The notes under the pieces were generated by a model. The model did not search any database. It saw only the letters and a program-made list of their open reading frames with translations, and had not been told where the DNA came from. Source: Rhodospirillales bacterium (lineage in GTDB: Bacteria > Pseudomonadota > Alphaproteobacteria > Rhodospirillales > Defluviicoccaceae). Taken from it: DNA of 64,000 bases. Shown piece after piece: positions 9,068 through 17,871 of the stretch; position 1 is the stretch's first letter; each line of letters starts with the position of its first letter. Position numbers and translations under genes: made by a program. Location: positions 26,571-90,570 of the forward strand of contig JAEULH010000083.1 of NCBI GenBank assembly GCA_016793925.1. The letters are read 5' to 3'.

Positions 9068-10717
9068 CTATCCTCTCTCTCGTTTGCGCAACGCCTTCGC
9101 GCCCTCGAGCTCCTGCTGTTCGAGGCTGGCGGCGAGGCTGTCGTTGAGTGTCGCAAGAACCTTCAGCCGGGCAAAGCGCTTATCGTTCCCTTCGACCAGG
9201 GTCCATGGCGCCCGGCGCGTACTGGTGCGCTCGACCATGTCGTTGACGGCCAGTTCGTACTCCTCCCAGCGCTCGCGGTTGCGCCAGTCCTCGTCGGTCA
9301 GTTTCCACCGTTTGTAAGGTGTCGACTTCCGCTCCTCGAAGCGCCGAAGCTGCTCGTCCTTGGTGATGTGCAGCCAGAACTTGCACAGCACGATGCCGTG
9401 CTGAACGAGCTGTTCCTCGAAATCCCTGATCTCGCTGTAGGCGCGGCGCCATTCGTTCTCGCCGGCGAAGCCCTCGACGCGCTCGACCAGAACCCGGCCG
9501 TACCAGCTCCGGTCGAAAATCGTCACCCGGCCGGCGCGCGACAGGTGCCGCCAGAAGCGCCACAGGTAGTGGTGCGCGCGTTCCTCGTCGCTCGGCGCGG
9601 CGATCGGAATGACCTGATAGTCGCGCGCATCCAGCGCCGCGGTGATCCGGCGGATGACCCCGCCTTTGCCGCCGGCGTCCCAGCCCTCAAAAACCAGGAG
9701 CGTCGAGATGCCAAGCTGCTTGGCCCGGCGGCAATGCTGGTTGAGCGCGCCCTGGGCGGCTTCCAGGTTCTTGCTGTAAAGCTTCTTGTCGACGCTTTGG
9801 CTGGTGTCGAGGCGGCTCAGGATCGTAACCCGCGGCAGGCGGATGACCTGCTCGCCGGAGCCGCCCTCCTCCGCTTCAGCCTTATCGCCGTCGCCTCCGG
9901 CGCCCTTGCCATGCTCGTCTGCGCCGCCGACGACATGCTTCACGACCGTCCCGGCCGCATGGTCGCGGCGCTCGCGAAGCTCGTTGGCCAACCGCTTGCG
10001 AAGCTCGACCTCGTCCAGATGCTTGAGGATGCTCTCCAGCAGGAGGTTGCCGACCGTGACGCTGCGGTAGCGCTTGTCGAAGCCCTCGACGATATGCCAC
10101 TGGGCCCAGCCCGTGCTGGTGCGCATGATCATCTGCTCGGCGGCGGCGACGAAGCTTTCGTACATGTGCCAGTGGTCCCAGTCGGTCTGGGTCACGCGCC
10201 AGCGGGTCAGCGGGTTCTTCTCGAGCGACGCCAACCGGTCTTTTTGCGCCTTTTTGCCGAGGTGCATCCAGAACTTGATGATCAGCGCGTCGTCGTCGGC
10301 CAGTTCCCGTTCGAACGCCCCGATCCGCTCGAGATCTTCTTCGAACTCGGCCTCGCTCGCCCGATCGTAGACGCGATCGAGGATCGGCCGCGAATACCAG
10401 CAGCTGAGGAACATGCCGATCCGCCCCCGCGGCGGCATGTCGCGCCAGTAGCGCCAGTATTCGGGACGCTCGGCCATCTCGTCGGACGGCGACCCGTACG
10501 CGCGCGTGATCAGCCAGCGGGGATCCATCCACTCGTTCAGGAGGTTGATCGTCTCGCTCTTGCCGGCGCCGTCGACCCCGCCGAAGACGATGATCACGGG
10601 GAAAGGCGCGGACCGCAGCCGCTGCTGGACCGCGAGCAGTTCCGAGCGCAGAACCTCGACGGTGCGGTGGTAATCGTCTTTCGATAGGGTCTTGCCGAGC
10701 TCGGCGGTGCGGAACAT
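9068..10717 (-). CDS. pap: Polyphosphate:AMP phosphotransferase with two fused PPK2 domains
   Basis: Uses polyphosphate to phosphorylate AMP (the usual role of double-domain, class II PPK2 proteins). The 549-residue protein has two homologous P-loop halves. The first, about residues 10-240, has GGVDGAGKSET as Walker A and FLSCWYSRPIL. The second, about 285-530, has FEGWDAGGKGGVI, IFDRSWYGRVLVERVEGF and STPYKRWKLTDEDW. An acidic, Gly-rich linker joins them. Start ATG 10717 was chosen because the family N-terminus begins MFRTAELGKTL. It heads a two-gene operon with ppk (1-base spacing) and is divergent from ppx, so the enzymes for polyP synthesis, use and degradation share one locus. Confidence 0.93.
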   Translation of the reverse strand: MFRTAELGKTLSKDDYHRTVEVLRSELLAVQQRLRSAPFPVIIVFGGVDGAGKSETINLLNEWMDPRWLITRAYGSPSDEMAERPEYWRYWRDMPPRGRIGMFLSCWYSRPILDRVYDRASEAEFEEDLERIGAFERELADDDALIIKFWMHLGKKAQKDRLASLEKNPLTRWRVTQTDWDHWHMYESFVAAAEQMIMRTSTGWAQWHIVEGFDKRYRSVTVGNLLLESILKHLDEVELRKRLANELRERRDHAAGTVVKHVVGGADEHGKGAGGDGDKAEAEEGGSGEQVIRLPRVTILSRLDTSQSVDKKLYSKNLEAAQGALNQHCRRAKQLGISTLLVFEGWDAGGKGGVIRRITAALDARDYQVIPIAAPSDEERAHHYLWRFWRHLSRAGRVTIFDRSWYGRVLVERVEGFAGENEWRRAYSEIRDFEEQLVQHGIVLCKFWLHITKDEQLRRFEERKSTPYKRWKLTDEDWRNRERWEEYELAVNDMVERTSTRRAPWTLVEGNDKRFARLKVLATLNDSLAASLEQQELEGAKALRKRERG

Positions 10718-10863
10718 TTTCTGCCGTCCTCCCCATCCCGCTGTGCTACATGACACCGGGGGAAAAACGGAGATCGCACCGGCGGCATGAGACCTGATCC
10801 GACCCGGCCGCGTCTTTCGCGGGAGCGGCGGAGCGGCGCACTACAGCCAATATCAGACGGGCA

Positions 10864-12408
10864 ATGAGCGACGGCAAGCGGCATCAGCCAGAGATCGAGG
10901 GCGACGGCGCAGACGCTGCGGCCCGACCGGGGCGCATCGGCGTCGTCGACATCGGCTCGAACACCGTCCGACTGGTCGTCTACGACCTGCCCAACCGGCT
11001 GCCGATCCCCATTTTCAACGAGAAGAGCCAGTGCGCCCTCGGCCTCGGCATGGGCGAGACCGGCAGGCTCAACCCCAAAGGCGTCGGCGAAGCCGTGCGC
11101 AGTCTGGTGCGCTTCGTCAAGCTCGCCCGGGCCATGGATGTCGGCCATCTCGAACTCGTCGGGACCGCGGCGGTCCGCGATGCGAGCGATCGTTCCGATT
11201 TCATCCGTCACGTGGAGAGCGTGTGCGGGGTGCCCGTACACGTGCTGAGCGGCGCCGAAGAGGCGCGGCTCGCCGCCGTCGGGCTTGTCAACGGCGTTCC
11301 CGACGCCGACGGCGTGCTTGGCGATCTCGGCGGCGGCAGCCTCGACCTGGTCGGCCTCGCCGACGGCGAGGCGGGACGCTACGCAACCCTGCCGCTCGGC
11401 CATCTGCGCCTTCCGGAGCGGGCGAAGGGCAACATCGAGGCGGCCCGCGCGATCGTTGCCGCAGACCTCGCCCAGGTCGGCTGGCTCGACGAAACCAACG
11501 GGCGGCGCCTCTACGCGGTCGGTGGCTCGTGGCGGGCGCTGGCGCGCCTCTTCATCGAGCAGACCCATCACCCCCTGCATGTCATCGACAATTTCGAACT
11601 CGGCTTTTTCGGCGCCCTCCGCCTCGCCAATCTGGTCGCCGGGCTCAGCCAGAAGACCCTCGCCGAGGGCGGCAGCGGCATCGATCAGAAGCGGCTCGAG
11701 ACCTTGCCTTACGCGGCACTGACCCTTGCGGTGCTGCTCGAGCGGACACGTCCAGCGCGGGTCGTCTTCTCCGCCTTCGGGATGCGCGAGGGGCAGATGA
11801 TCGAACTGCTGCCGGCGGGGCTGCGCGAACAGGATCCGCTGCTCAGCGCCTGCGAGAGCCACGCCGAGCGCACCGGCCGTTTCGCCATCCATGGCCAGGA
11901 GATCCTCGACTGGATGGCGCCGCTGTTCGCCGGCGAAACCGCCTGGGAAAGGCGGCTGCGCCTCGCGATCTGCCTCGTCAGCGACATCGGCTGGAGCGAG
12001 CATCCGGACTATCGCGCCATCCACGCCTTCTTCCGCGTCCTGCGCGTGCCGTATCCGGGCCTGACCCACCCCGACCGCGTCGAAATGGCGCTCGCGATCT
12101 TCGTCCGCTACGGAGGGAGCGCGACCGACCCGTGGGTGGCCCGCCACCTCAGCATGCTCGACGACGCCCGGACGACGCGGGCGCAAACGACCGGCCTCGC
12201 CCTGCGGCTGGCGCACACGCTGTCGGGCGGCGCCCCCGGGTTGCTGCGTCAGACCGCCCTCGCGACCGACGAAAAGCGCCTCAGCCTGCGCATCCCGAAG
12301 GACGGCTCGGTCTTCATGAGCGGAGCGGTCGAGCGGCGGCTGAACCGTCTCGCCCGAACCATGGCCCTCAAGGCCCAGATGGTCGAACACGCCGAGGCGG
12401 ACTCCTGA
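10864..12408 (+). CDS. ppx: Exopolyphosphatase, Ppx/GppA family
   Basis: Releases terminal phosphate from polyphosphate. The 514-residue protein has the actin-like ASKHA fold. Near residue 25, RIGVVDIGSNTVRLVVYD is the phosphate-1 loop. TAAVRDASDRSDFI, HVLSGAEEARLAAVGLVNG and GVLGDLGGGSLDLVGL (phosphate-2) follow. A C-terminal HD-like helical domain starts about residue 330 (RTGRFAIHGQEILDWMAP). An acidic 20-residue leader precedes the core. It is divergent from pap-ppk across a 146-base region, allowing shared control of polyP synthesis and breakdown. The (p)ppGpp phosphatase activity of some GppA relatives cannot be excluded. Confidence 0.92.
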   Translation: MSDGKRHQPEIEGDGADAAARPGRIGVVDIGSNTVRLVVYDLPNRLPIPIFNEKSQCALGLGMGETGRLNPKGVGEAVRSLVRFVKLARAMDVGHLELVGTAAVRDASDRSDFIRHVESVCGVPVHVLSGAEEARLAAVGLVNGVPDADGVLGDLGGGSLDLVGLADGEAGRYATLPLGHLRLPERAKGNIEAARAIVAADLAQVGWLDETNGRRLYAVGGSWRALARLFIEQTHHPLHVIDNFELGFFGALRLANLVAGLSQKTLAEGGSGIDQKRLETLPYAALTLAVLLERTRPARVVFSAFGMREGQMIELLPAGLREQDPLLSACESHAERTGRFAIHGQEILDWMAPLFAGETAWERRLRLAICLVSDIGWSEHPDYRAIHAFFRVLRVPYPGLTHPDRVEMALAIFVRYGGSATDPWVARHLSMLDDARTTRAQTTGLALRLAHTLSGGAPGLLRQTALATDEKRLSLRIPKDGSVFMSGAVERRLNRLARTMALKAQMVEHAEADS

Positions 12409-12480
12409 GGCGGGTGTGCTTCCATGCCACCTCAGCTCGGTCGGCTTCAGAACGAGGTCGTCCTCGCAGGCCCATCCCCC

Positions 12481-13701
12481 TCAGTCGATCAAGGCGGATG
12501 GGTCGACCGTCAACTCGTTTTCCTCCGAAGCCTCCACCCCTATTTCACGCCGCTCATTGAAGAAGGTCATATCAACTTCGATAAGATCCACCCGGCGCTT
12601 TACGAGCCCGATCTCGTGCTTGACCAGAAGCTCAATAAGTTTGTCACCATCGATCAACGTAATGGGAGCAGCGCCCGGATAGATCGCAGCGTCCTTGCAC
12701 CCTTTCGCAAATTTACCAAGGGTAATAATGCTGCCTCGAATCGCGCCATGATAGGGCAGGGCGCCCCTGAGCTGATCGAGGACAGGACGATTCAGGCTTG
12801 CCTGCTGTCTCTTTACCTGAACAACCTCTGTGATTTCAGTAATTCCATACTGATACTTTGCAACGACGTCGACACCCTTGTCGCCACTTTGCTTCGTAAC
12901 GACAACATCCTCATAATCCATTGCCTCAAGCAAATCCCGCACGAGTTTTTCGAATTGGTAAGATCCCATCCTAGAGAGCTGGTCGCGAAGCTGCTGAGTT
13001 TGCTGCGCGTTGAAATCCTTGATTGCCCTCAGCGTCGCTGCCTTGGGATCCTCCTGTTCAGTGGCTGTCGTCGCCGCGTACTTCAGCCCTTCATCCGTGA
13101 TGGCGTACGAGTTGCCATTGCGGGCGATCAAGCCTCTCTCGACCAGATTGCGCAATCGTCTCCAGAGCGCTTCTTTGATCGCCGACGCAGTGCCAACCCG
13201 TGAACGCTCTTTCAGATACTGTCCCCACTCGTCGAGAAGATCAGAGCGCTTGACGGGAGATTTCGGCGCGAGGATCGACAGAAGCTGAGGCAGTCCCTCA
13301 ATTTCATCGATGGCCCGGACAATGCTCTCTTCGTTGTTAAGAAAGCCTTCACCGGACTGGGTCAGGTGGTAAATGCCGTGCACGTCCGTGACGAGCAGAT
13401 CATAGCTGTTGATAAAGAGGTAAGATCCGTAGACGTATCTGGGATTTACCTGCTTGCCGCTACTCTGCCAGATTCTCTCAGCTAAAGCTTCGTTTTCATC
13501 AGATAGGCGCTCTTTTATCCAGGTGTCCGGTTCCGTCCAATCGACCGGATTTTGGGGAGTGCCTCTTTGGTCCTGAAGGGCATTTATAAGGGTTAGAACT
13601 GCCTCTTTGGTAAAACCGGGCCAAATCTTGAGCAGTGCCCGGACTTCCGAGTACAGCGGAAAAAACGGCGTTCGTACACGAACAAGCGCTTCCTCAACCA
13701 C
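12481..13701 (-). CDS. Mrr-type restriction endonuclease
   Basis: A roughly 406-residue type IV-like restriction enzyme, expected to cleave modified foreign DNA. The N-terminal half carries a winged-helix Mrr_N-like region (LLDEWGQYLKERSRVG to YAITDEGLKYA). The C-terminal nuclease domain has the PD-(D/E)xK core: SYQFEKLVRDLLEAMDY, then SGDKGVDVVAKY with the catalytic Asp, then EVVQVKRQ with the QxK catalytic lysine. An ATG at 13734 is possible, but GTG 13701 has GGGAGAAG seven bases upstream. Base composition is clearly less GC-rich than its neighbours and codon use differs, both signs of horizontal gain. It sits between ppx and rnd. Confidence 0.85.
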   Translation of the reverse strand: MVEEALVRVRTPFFPLYSEVRALLKIWPGFTKEAVLTLINALQDQRGTPQNPVDWTEPDTWIKERLSDENEALAERIWQSSGKQVNPRYVYGSYLFINSYDLLVTDVHGIYHLTQSGEGFLNNEESIVRAIDEIEGLPQLLSILAPKSPVKRSDLLDEWGQYLKERSRVGTASAIKEALWRRLRNLVERGLIARNGNSYAITDEGLKYAATTATEQEDPKAATLRAIKDFNAQQTQQLRDQLSRMGSYQFEKLVRDLLEAMDYEDVVVTKQSGDKGVDVVAKYQYGITEITEVVQVKRQQASLNRPVLDQLRGALPYHGAIRGSIITLGKFAKGCKDAAIYPGAAPITLIDGDKLIELLVKHEIGLVKRRVDLIEVDMTFFNERREIGVEASEENELTVDPSALID

Positions 13702-13762
13702 TCCGCTTCTCCCAACCGCGAAGCATGACGTCATTTAGACAAGGACGCTTCTTGTTATATCT

Positions 13763-14914
13763 TCAAACCTCGATGACGGCGAGTTTGCCGTCGCGAACCG
13801 CGAGCGCGATTCGCCCATCTCGCAGCCGCAGCGCCGCTTCGCCGAACAGCGCACGGCGCCAGCCGTGCAGAGCCGCAACCCCCGCGGCCTCGCCCGATGC
13901 CGCCAGCACTTCGAGGTCGTCCGCCGAAGCGACCAGTTTCTGCGCCACGTCCTCCTGCTCGCACTTCAGCTTGAGCAGAACCTTGAGCAGGTCGGCGACG
14001 GGACCGGCGCCGCGCGGCGGCTCACGGCGGACGACCGCAACGGGAAGATCCTTCTCCGGCAGGTCGAGCCCCCGGCGCACCGCGGCCAGCACCTGCGCGC
14101 CCGACTGGCCCTCGGCGAACTTCCGCCCCAGGCCCCGGGTCAGCGCCAAAGCCTCGGTCGTCGTCGGTACGTGATGGGCGATTTCCAGGAGTGCCTCATC
14201 GCGCAGGACCCAGGCGCGCGGCGCATCGCGATGCTGCGCCTCGCGTTCGCGCCAGGCCGCCAGCTCCCGAAGAATGGCCAGGAAGCGGCCGTTGACCGCC
14301 CGGGTCTTGAGCCGACGGTAGGCGTCCATCGGCTCGGTCCAGTAGGTCGCCGGATCGGTGAGGGTCGCCATTTCCTCGCCGAGCCAGTCGCTGCGCCGGC
14401 TGGTCTCGAGCTTCCGCTTGAGCTTGCGATAGATCTCGCGCAGGTGGGTGACATCGCTCAACGCATACTCGATCTGACGCCGGCTCAACGGCCGCACCGA
14501 CCAGTCGGTGAACCGCGAGGCCTTGTCGAGCTTGGCCTTGGCGAGCTTGGCCGCCAAGGTCTCGTAGCCGACCTGGTCACCGAACCCGCAGACCATGGCG
14601 GCGACCTGGGTATCGAACACCGGGGCCGGAAGCTGGCCCATCAGGTGATAGAAGATTTCGAGATCCTGCCGCGCCGCGTGGAACACCTTGACGATCGCCG
14701 GCGCAGTGAGGACCGCCAGCAGCGGCGCCAGATCGATGCCGTCCGCCAGCGGGTCGACGGCCACCGCCACCTCCGGGCCGGCGATCTGAACCAAGCACAA
14801 CTTGGGCCAGAAGGTGCGTTCGCGCATGAACTCCGTGTCGACCGCGACAAACGGGGCATCGGCAACGGATTGGCAGAAATCGCGCAGCGCGTCGGTGTCG
14901 GTGATCAGATGCAT
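13763..14914 (-). CDS. rnd: Ribonuclease D
   Basis: A 3'-5' exoribonuclease for tRNA and small-RNA 3' processing. The 383-residue protein has the DEDD exonuclease domain: FVAVDTEFMRE supplies D and E (ExoI), KVFHAARQDLEIF supplies D (ExoII), and the C-terminal ExoIII region ends in YALSDVTHLREIY. An HRDC domain follows (residues about 205-290, RFLAILRELAAWREREAQHRD with PRAWVLRDEALLEIA) and then a second helical tail. The length matches alphaproteobacterial RNase D. The start is ATG 14914. It is divergent from aspS. Confidence 0.95.
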   Translation of the reverse strand: MHLITDTDALRDFCQSVADAPFVAVDTEFMRERTFWPKLCLVQIAGPEVAVAVDPLADGIDLAPLLAVLTAPAIVKVFHAARQDLEIFYHLMGQLPAPVFDTQVAAMVCGFGDQVGYETLAAKLAKAKLDKASRFTDWSVRPLSRRQIEYALSDVTHLREIYRKLKRKLETSRRSDWLGEEMATLTDPATYWTEPMDAYRRLKTRAVNGRFLAILRELAAWREREAQHRDAPRAWVLRDEALLEIAHHVPTTTEALALTRGLGRKFAEGQSGAQVLAAVRRGLDLPEKDLPVAVVRREPPRGAGPVADLLKVLLKLKCEQEDVAQKLVASADDLEVLAASGEAAGVAALHGWRRALFGEAALRLRDGRIALAVRDGKLAVIEV

Positions 14915-15213
14915 CGCTGCAGCCTATAGCCGCATTTGCCTGAAACGCAAAGCAACCTCTGCCGTAACCGGGGGCGCCGCTGCCGGGATCCGGCCGAAGC
15001 GATGTCCGGCGCGGGCTTGACAAACATGGGCGGTCCATGTCGTTGTGTGCCTGCTTGCTGCTTGCCCGAATGCGAGCCGCCGTCCTTCGCGTCCTCCGGC
15101 CCGGACACCTTGTCGCGCTCCATCCAGATTCGCCGCGCCCGATCGTCGGTTGACGCGCTCGCCCTCAAGGCCCCGCCACGGACCGCGGTGCCGCCACAGT
15201 CGCCTGAATAAGC
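14915..15213. promoter_or_regulatory. Divergent rnd/aspS regulatory region with a TTGACA box and an inverted repeat
   Basis: This 299-base spacer lies between divergent rnd and aspS. A perfect TTGACA hexamer at 15017-15022 points toward aspS, although no good -10 follows at 16-18 bases. Directly after it is an inverted repeat, ACATGG-N5-CCATGT at 15024-15040, in the position of an operator or promoter element. I found no T-box or other riboswitch features. Confidence 0.35.
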
Positions 15214-17133
15214 ATGCATCCATTCCGCACCCACACCTGCAACGAGCTTCGGCTGTCCCACGCCGGCGTCCGCGCCCGCCTGTCGGGCTGGATCCACCGC
15301 AAGCGCGATCACGGCAACCTGCTGTTCATCGACCTGCGCGACCACTACGGCGTCACCCAATGCGTGATCGACGCGTCGAGCGGGTTTTTCCTCAGCGCCA
15401 CCGAGGCCCGGCCGGAGAGCGTCATCACGGTCACCGGCAGGGTCGTCGCGCGCTCGCCGGAAACGGTCAACCCGGCGGTCGCCACCGGCGAGGTCGAACT
15501 CGCCATCGACGATCTGAAGATGGAGTCGCCGGCGGAGATCCTGCCGCTGCAGGTTTCCGGCGATGCCGACTACGGCGAGGAGACGCGCCTGCGCTACCGG
15601 TTTCTCGATCTTCGCCGCGAACGCCAGCATCGCAACATCACCCTGCGCAGCGCGATCATCGCCTCGATCCGCCGGCGGATGGTCGAGGCCGGCTTCGTCG
15701 AGTTCCAGACGCCCATCCTGACGGCGAGTTCGCCCGAAGGCGCGCGGGACTATCTCGTCCCCAGCCGCCAGCACCCGGGCAAATTCTACGCCCTGCCGCA
15801 GGCGCCGCAGCAGTTCAAGCAGCTTCTGATGGCCTCCGGCTTCGACCGCTATTTCCAGATCGCCCCGTGCTTTCGCGACGAGGACGCCCGCGCCGACCGC
15901 TCGCCAGGCGAGTTCTACCAGCTCGACTTCGAGATGGCGTTCGCCACCCAGGACGACGTGTTCGCCGCCATCGAGCCGATCCTCCACGACGTCTTCGTCG
16001 AGTTCGGCGACGGCCGGGGGGTGACGGGCCTGCCCTTCCCGCGCATCCCCTACGACGCCAGCCTGGACTGGTTCGGAAACGACAAGCCGGACCTGCGCAA
16101 TCCGCTGGTGATGGCCGACGTCGGCGAAGCCTTCCGGGGCTCCGGCTTCGGCCTGTTCGCCCGCGCGGTGGACGCCGGCGGCAGCGTTATCGCCATCCCC
16201 GCGCCCGCCGCCGCCGCGAGGCCGCGCAGCTTCTTCGACGGGCTCAACGCCTGGGCGCGCGACGAAGGCGCCGGCGGCCTCGGCTATGTCGTCTTTGCCG
16301 GGCACGGCGGAGCGGGGACGGAACCGGCCGCGGACGGCGGCGAGGCCGGCGTGAGGACGCCAGCCGGCAAGGGTCCGATCGCGAAGCATCTCGACGATGC
16401 GCGTCTCGAGGCGATCCTGACCGCGCTCAACGACGCCGCACGCCGGGCGGCCGAAGGCCTCGGCCTGCCGCCCCGCATCTACGGCGAGGGCGACGCGGTG
16501 TTCTTCGTCAGCGCCGAGAAGGTCAAGGCGCAGCGTTTCGCCGCCGCCGCGCGCGAGCGGATCTGCGACGAGCTCGGCCTGCGCGAAGCCCGCGCCTTCC
16601 GCTTCACCTGGATCGTCGACTACCCGGCCTACGAGCGAAACGAGGAAACCGGCCAGATCGAGTTCAGCCACAATCCGTTTTCGATGCCGCAGGGCGGTCT
16701 CGACGCGCTCGAGAGCATGGATCCGCTCAGCATCAAGGCCTACCAGTACGACATCGTCTGCAACGGCATCGAACTCTCCAGCGGCGCAATCCGCAACCAT
16801 CGGCCGGATATCATGATCAAGGCCTTCGCCATCGCCGGCTACGGCGAAGACGAGGTTCGCCGCCGCTTCGGTGGGCTCTTCAACGCCTTTCGCTACGGCG
16901 CGCCCCCCCACGGCGGCTGCGCACCCGGGATCGACCGCATCGTCATGATGCTGGCGGACGAGCCCAACATCCGCGAGATCATCGCCTTCCCGATGAACCA
17001 GCAGGCCCAGGATCTGTTGATGGGCGCGCCCGCCGAGGTCGATGCCGCGCGGCTGAAGGAACTCAGCGTCCGCCTCGACCTGCCGAAGGCGAAGGCGACG
17101 TCCGGCGGCGGCGGGAAGCCGGAGCCGCGCTGA
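15214..17133 (+). CDS. aspS: Aspartyl-tRNA synthetase, probably non-discriminating
   Basis: Charges tRNA-Asp, and in organisms without asparaginyl-tRNA synthetase also tRNA-Asn for later GatCAB amidation. The 639-residue bacterial-type class IIb enzyme has an OB-fold anticodon domain (residues 1-105). Class II motif 2 ([20 protein letters not shown]) and the [11 protein letters not shown] segment follow. A bacterial GAD insertion spans about residues 290-420 and contains an Ala/Pro-rich stretch. Motif 3 reads [13 protein letters not shown]. The [12 protein letters not shown] segment has His where discriminating enzymes usually have Leu, which suggests dual specificity; that is recalled family knowledge, not proof. 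It is convergent with hdaA 15 bases away. Confidence 0.95.
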   Translation: MHPFRTHTCNELRLSHAGVRARLSGWIHRKRDHGNLLFIDLRDHYGVTQCVIDASSGFFLSATEARPESVITVTGRVVARSPETVNPAVATGEVELAIDDLKMESPAEILPLQVSGDADYGEETRLRYRFLDLRRERQHRNITLRSAIIASIRRRMVEAGFVEFQTPILTASSPEGARDYLVPSRQHPGKFYALPQAPQQFKQLLMASGFDRYFQIAPCFRDEDARADRSPGEFYQLDFEMAFATQDDVFAAIEPILHDVFVEFGDGRGVTGLPFPRIPYDASLDWFGNDKPDLRNPLVMADVGEAFRGSGFGLFARAVDAGGSVIAIPAPAAAARPRSFFDGLNAWARDEGAGGLGYVVFAGHGGAGTEPAADGGEAGVRTPAGKGPIAKHLDDARLEAILTALNDAARRAAEGLGLPPRIYGEGDAVFFVSAEKVKAQRFAAAARERICDELGLREARAFRFTWIVDYPAYERNEETGQIEFSHNPFSMPQGGLDALESMDPLSIKAYQYDIVCNGIELSSGAIRNHRPDIMIKAFAIAGYGEDEVRRRFGGLFNAFRYGAPPHGGCAPGIDRIVMMLADEPNIREIIAFPMNQQAQDLLMGAPAEVDAARLKELSVRLDLPKAKATSGGGGKPEPR

Positions 17134-17148
17134 GGCACAGCCCGGCGT

Positions 17149-17871
17149 CTACGGCGCGCGCGACGCCGCTCGTGGCGGCGACGGCATCGCGTCGCACTCG
17201 GCGAGAACGGCCCGCGCCAGCGGTATCGTCACCGCCTGGCGCCGCGCCAGCGCCGCGGCGTCGATTTTCTCGACGAGCCGACCGGCCGCGGCGAGCGAGC
17301 GCTCCATGCGGGCGAGGAGATAACCGAGCACGTCGTCGCCGACGCGAAGCTGGCGATCGACGAACAGCTTGCCCATCACCGCGCGCATCAGGGCCTCGTC
17401 CGGCTCGTCGATGCCGACCGTACACGCCGCGTTCAGCCGCGAGGCGAGATCGGGAAGCGCGAGCGGCCAGCGCGCCGACGGCTGATGCGCTGTCAGCAGC
17501 AGCTTGCGCTGCGTTTGCGCCGCGGCGTTCACGAGGTGCAGCAGGGCCGGCTCTCCCCCGGACGCCCTGACGCAGAGGTCGGCATCGTCGAGCACGGCGG
17601 CCGGCGCCTGCTCGAAGACGGAGAGCGGGTCGCCGCCGACAAGGTCGTCGCCGGCGAGCCGGGCGGCGCCGCTGCCTTGGCCGAAGGCCCGAGCGAGATG
17701 GGATTTGCCGCAGCCTGTCGGGCCATGGAGAAGCAGGACCGGCGTCGGCCAGTCCGGCCAGCGGCGCAGCCAGGCGACGGCGTCGGCATTGCTCGCGGCG
17801 ACGAGGAAATCGGAGCCGGCCATCGCCGGCTCGTGGGCGAACGCGAGAGGAAGCTGGCGGCCGTCACTCAC
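17149..17871 (-). CDS. hdaA: HdaA, DnaA-related regulator of replication initiation
   Basis: A 240-residue AAA+ protein related to DnaA domain III but lacking the DNA-binding domain IV. It is the alphaproteobacterial counterpart of Hda, which promotes ATP hydrolysis by DnaA with the DNA clamp. The N-terminus MSDGRQLPLAF resembles the clamp-binding QLxLxF peptide. VLLLHGPTGCGKSHLARAF is Walker A, PAAVLDDADL is Walker B, and LLLTAHQPSARWP is sensor I. The start is GTG 17871. Its first 8 bases overlap the end of the upstream AI-2E permease gene, so the two are translationally coupled. Confidence 0.9.
   Translation of the reverse strand: MSDGRQLPLAFAHEPAMAGSDFLVAASNADAVAWLRRWPDWPTPVLLLHGPTGCGKSHLARAFGQGSGAARLAGDDLVGGDPLSVFEQAPAAVLDDADLCVRASGGEPALLHLVNAAAQTQRKLLLTAHQPSARWPLALPDLASRLNAACTVGIDEPDEALMRAVMGKLFVDRQLRVGDDVLGYLLARMERSLAAAGRLVEKIDAAALARRQAVTIPLARAVLAECDAMPSPPRAASRAP

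Noticed and set aside
10718..10863. Possible Pho box between pap and ppx (TGTCATG on the minus strand)
   Set aside because: Only one short half-site; no second copy at the required 11-base spacing.
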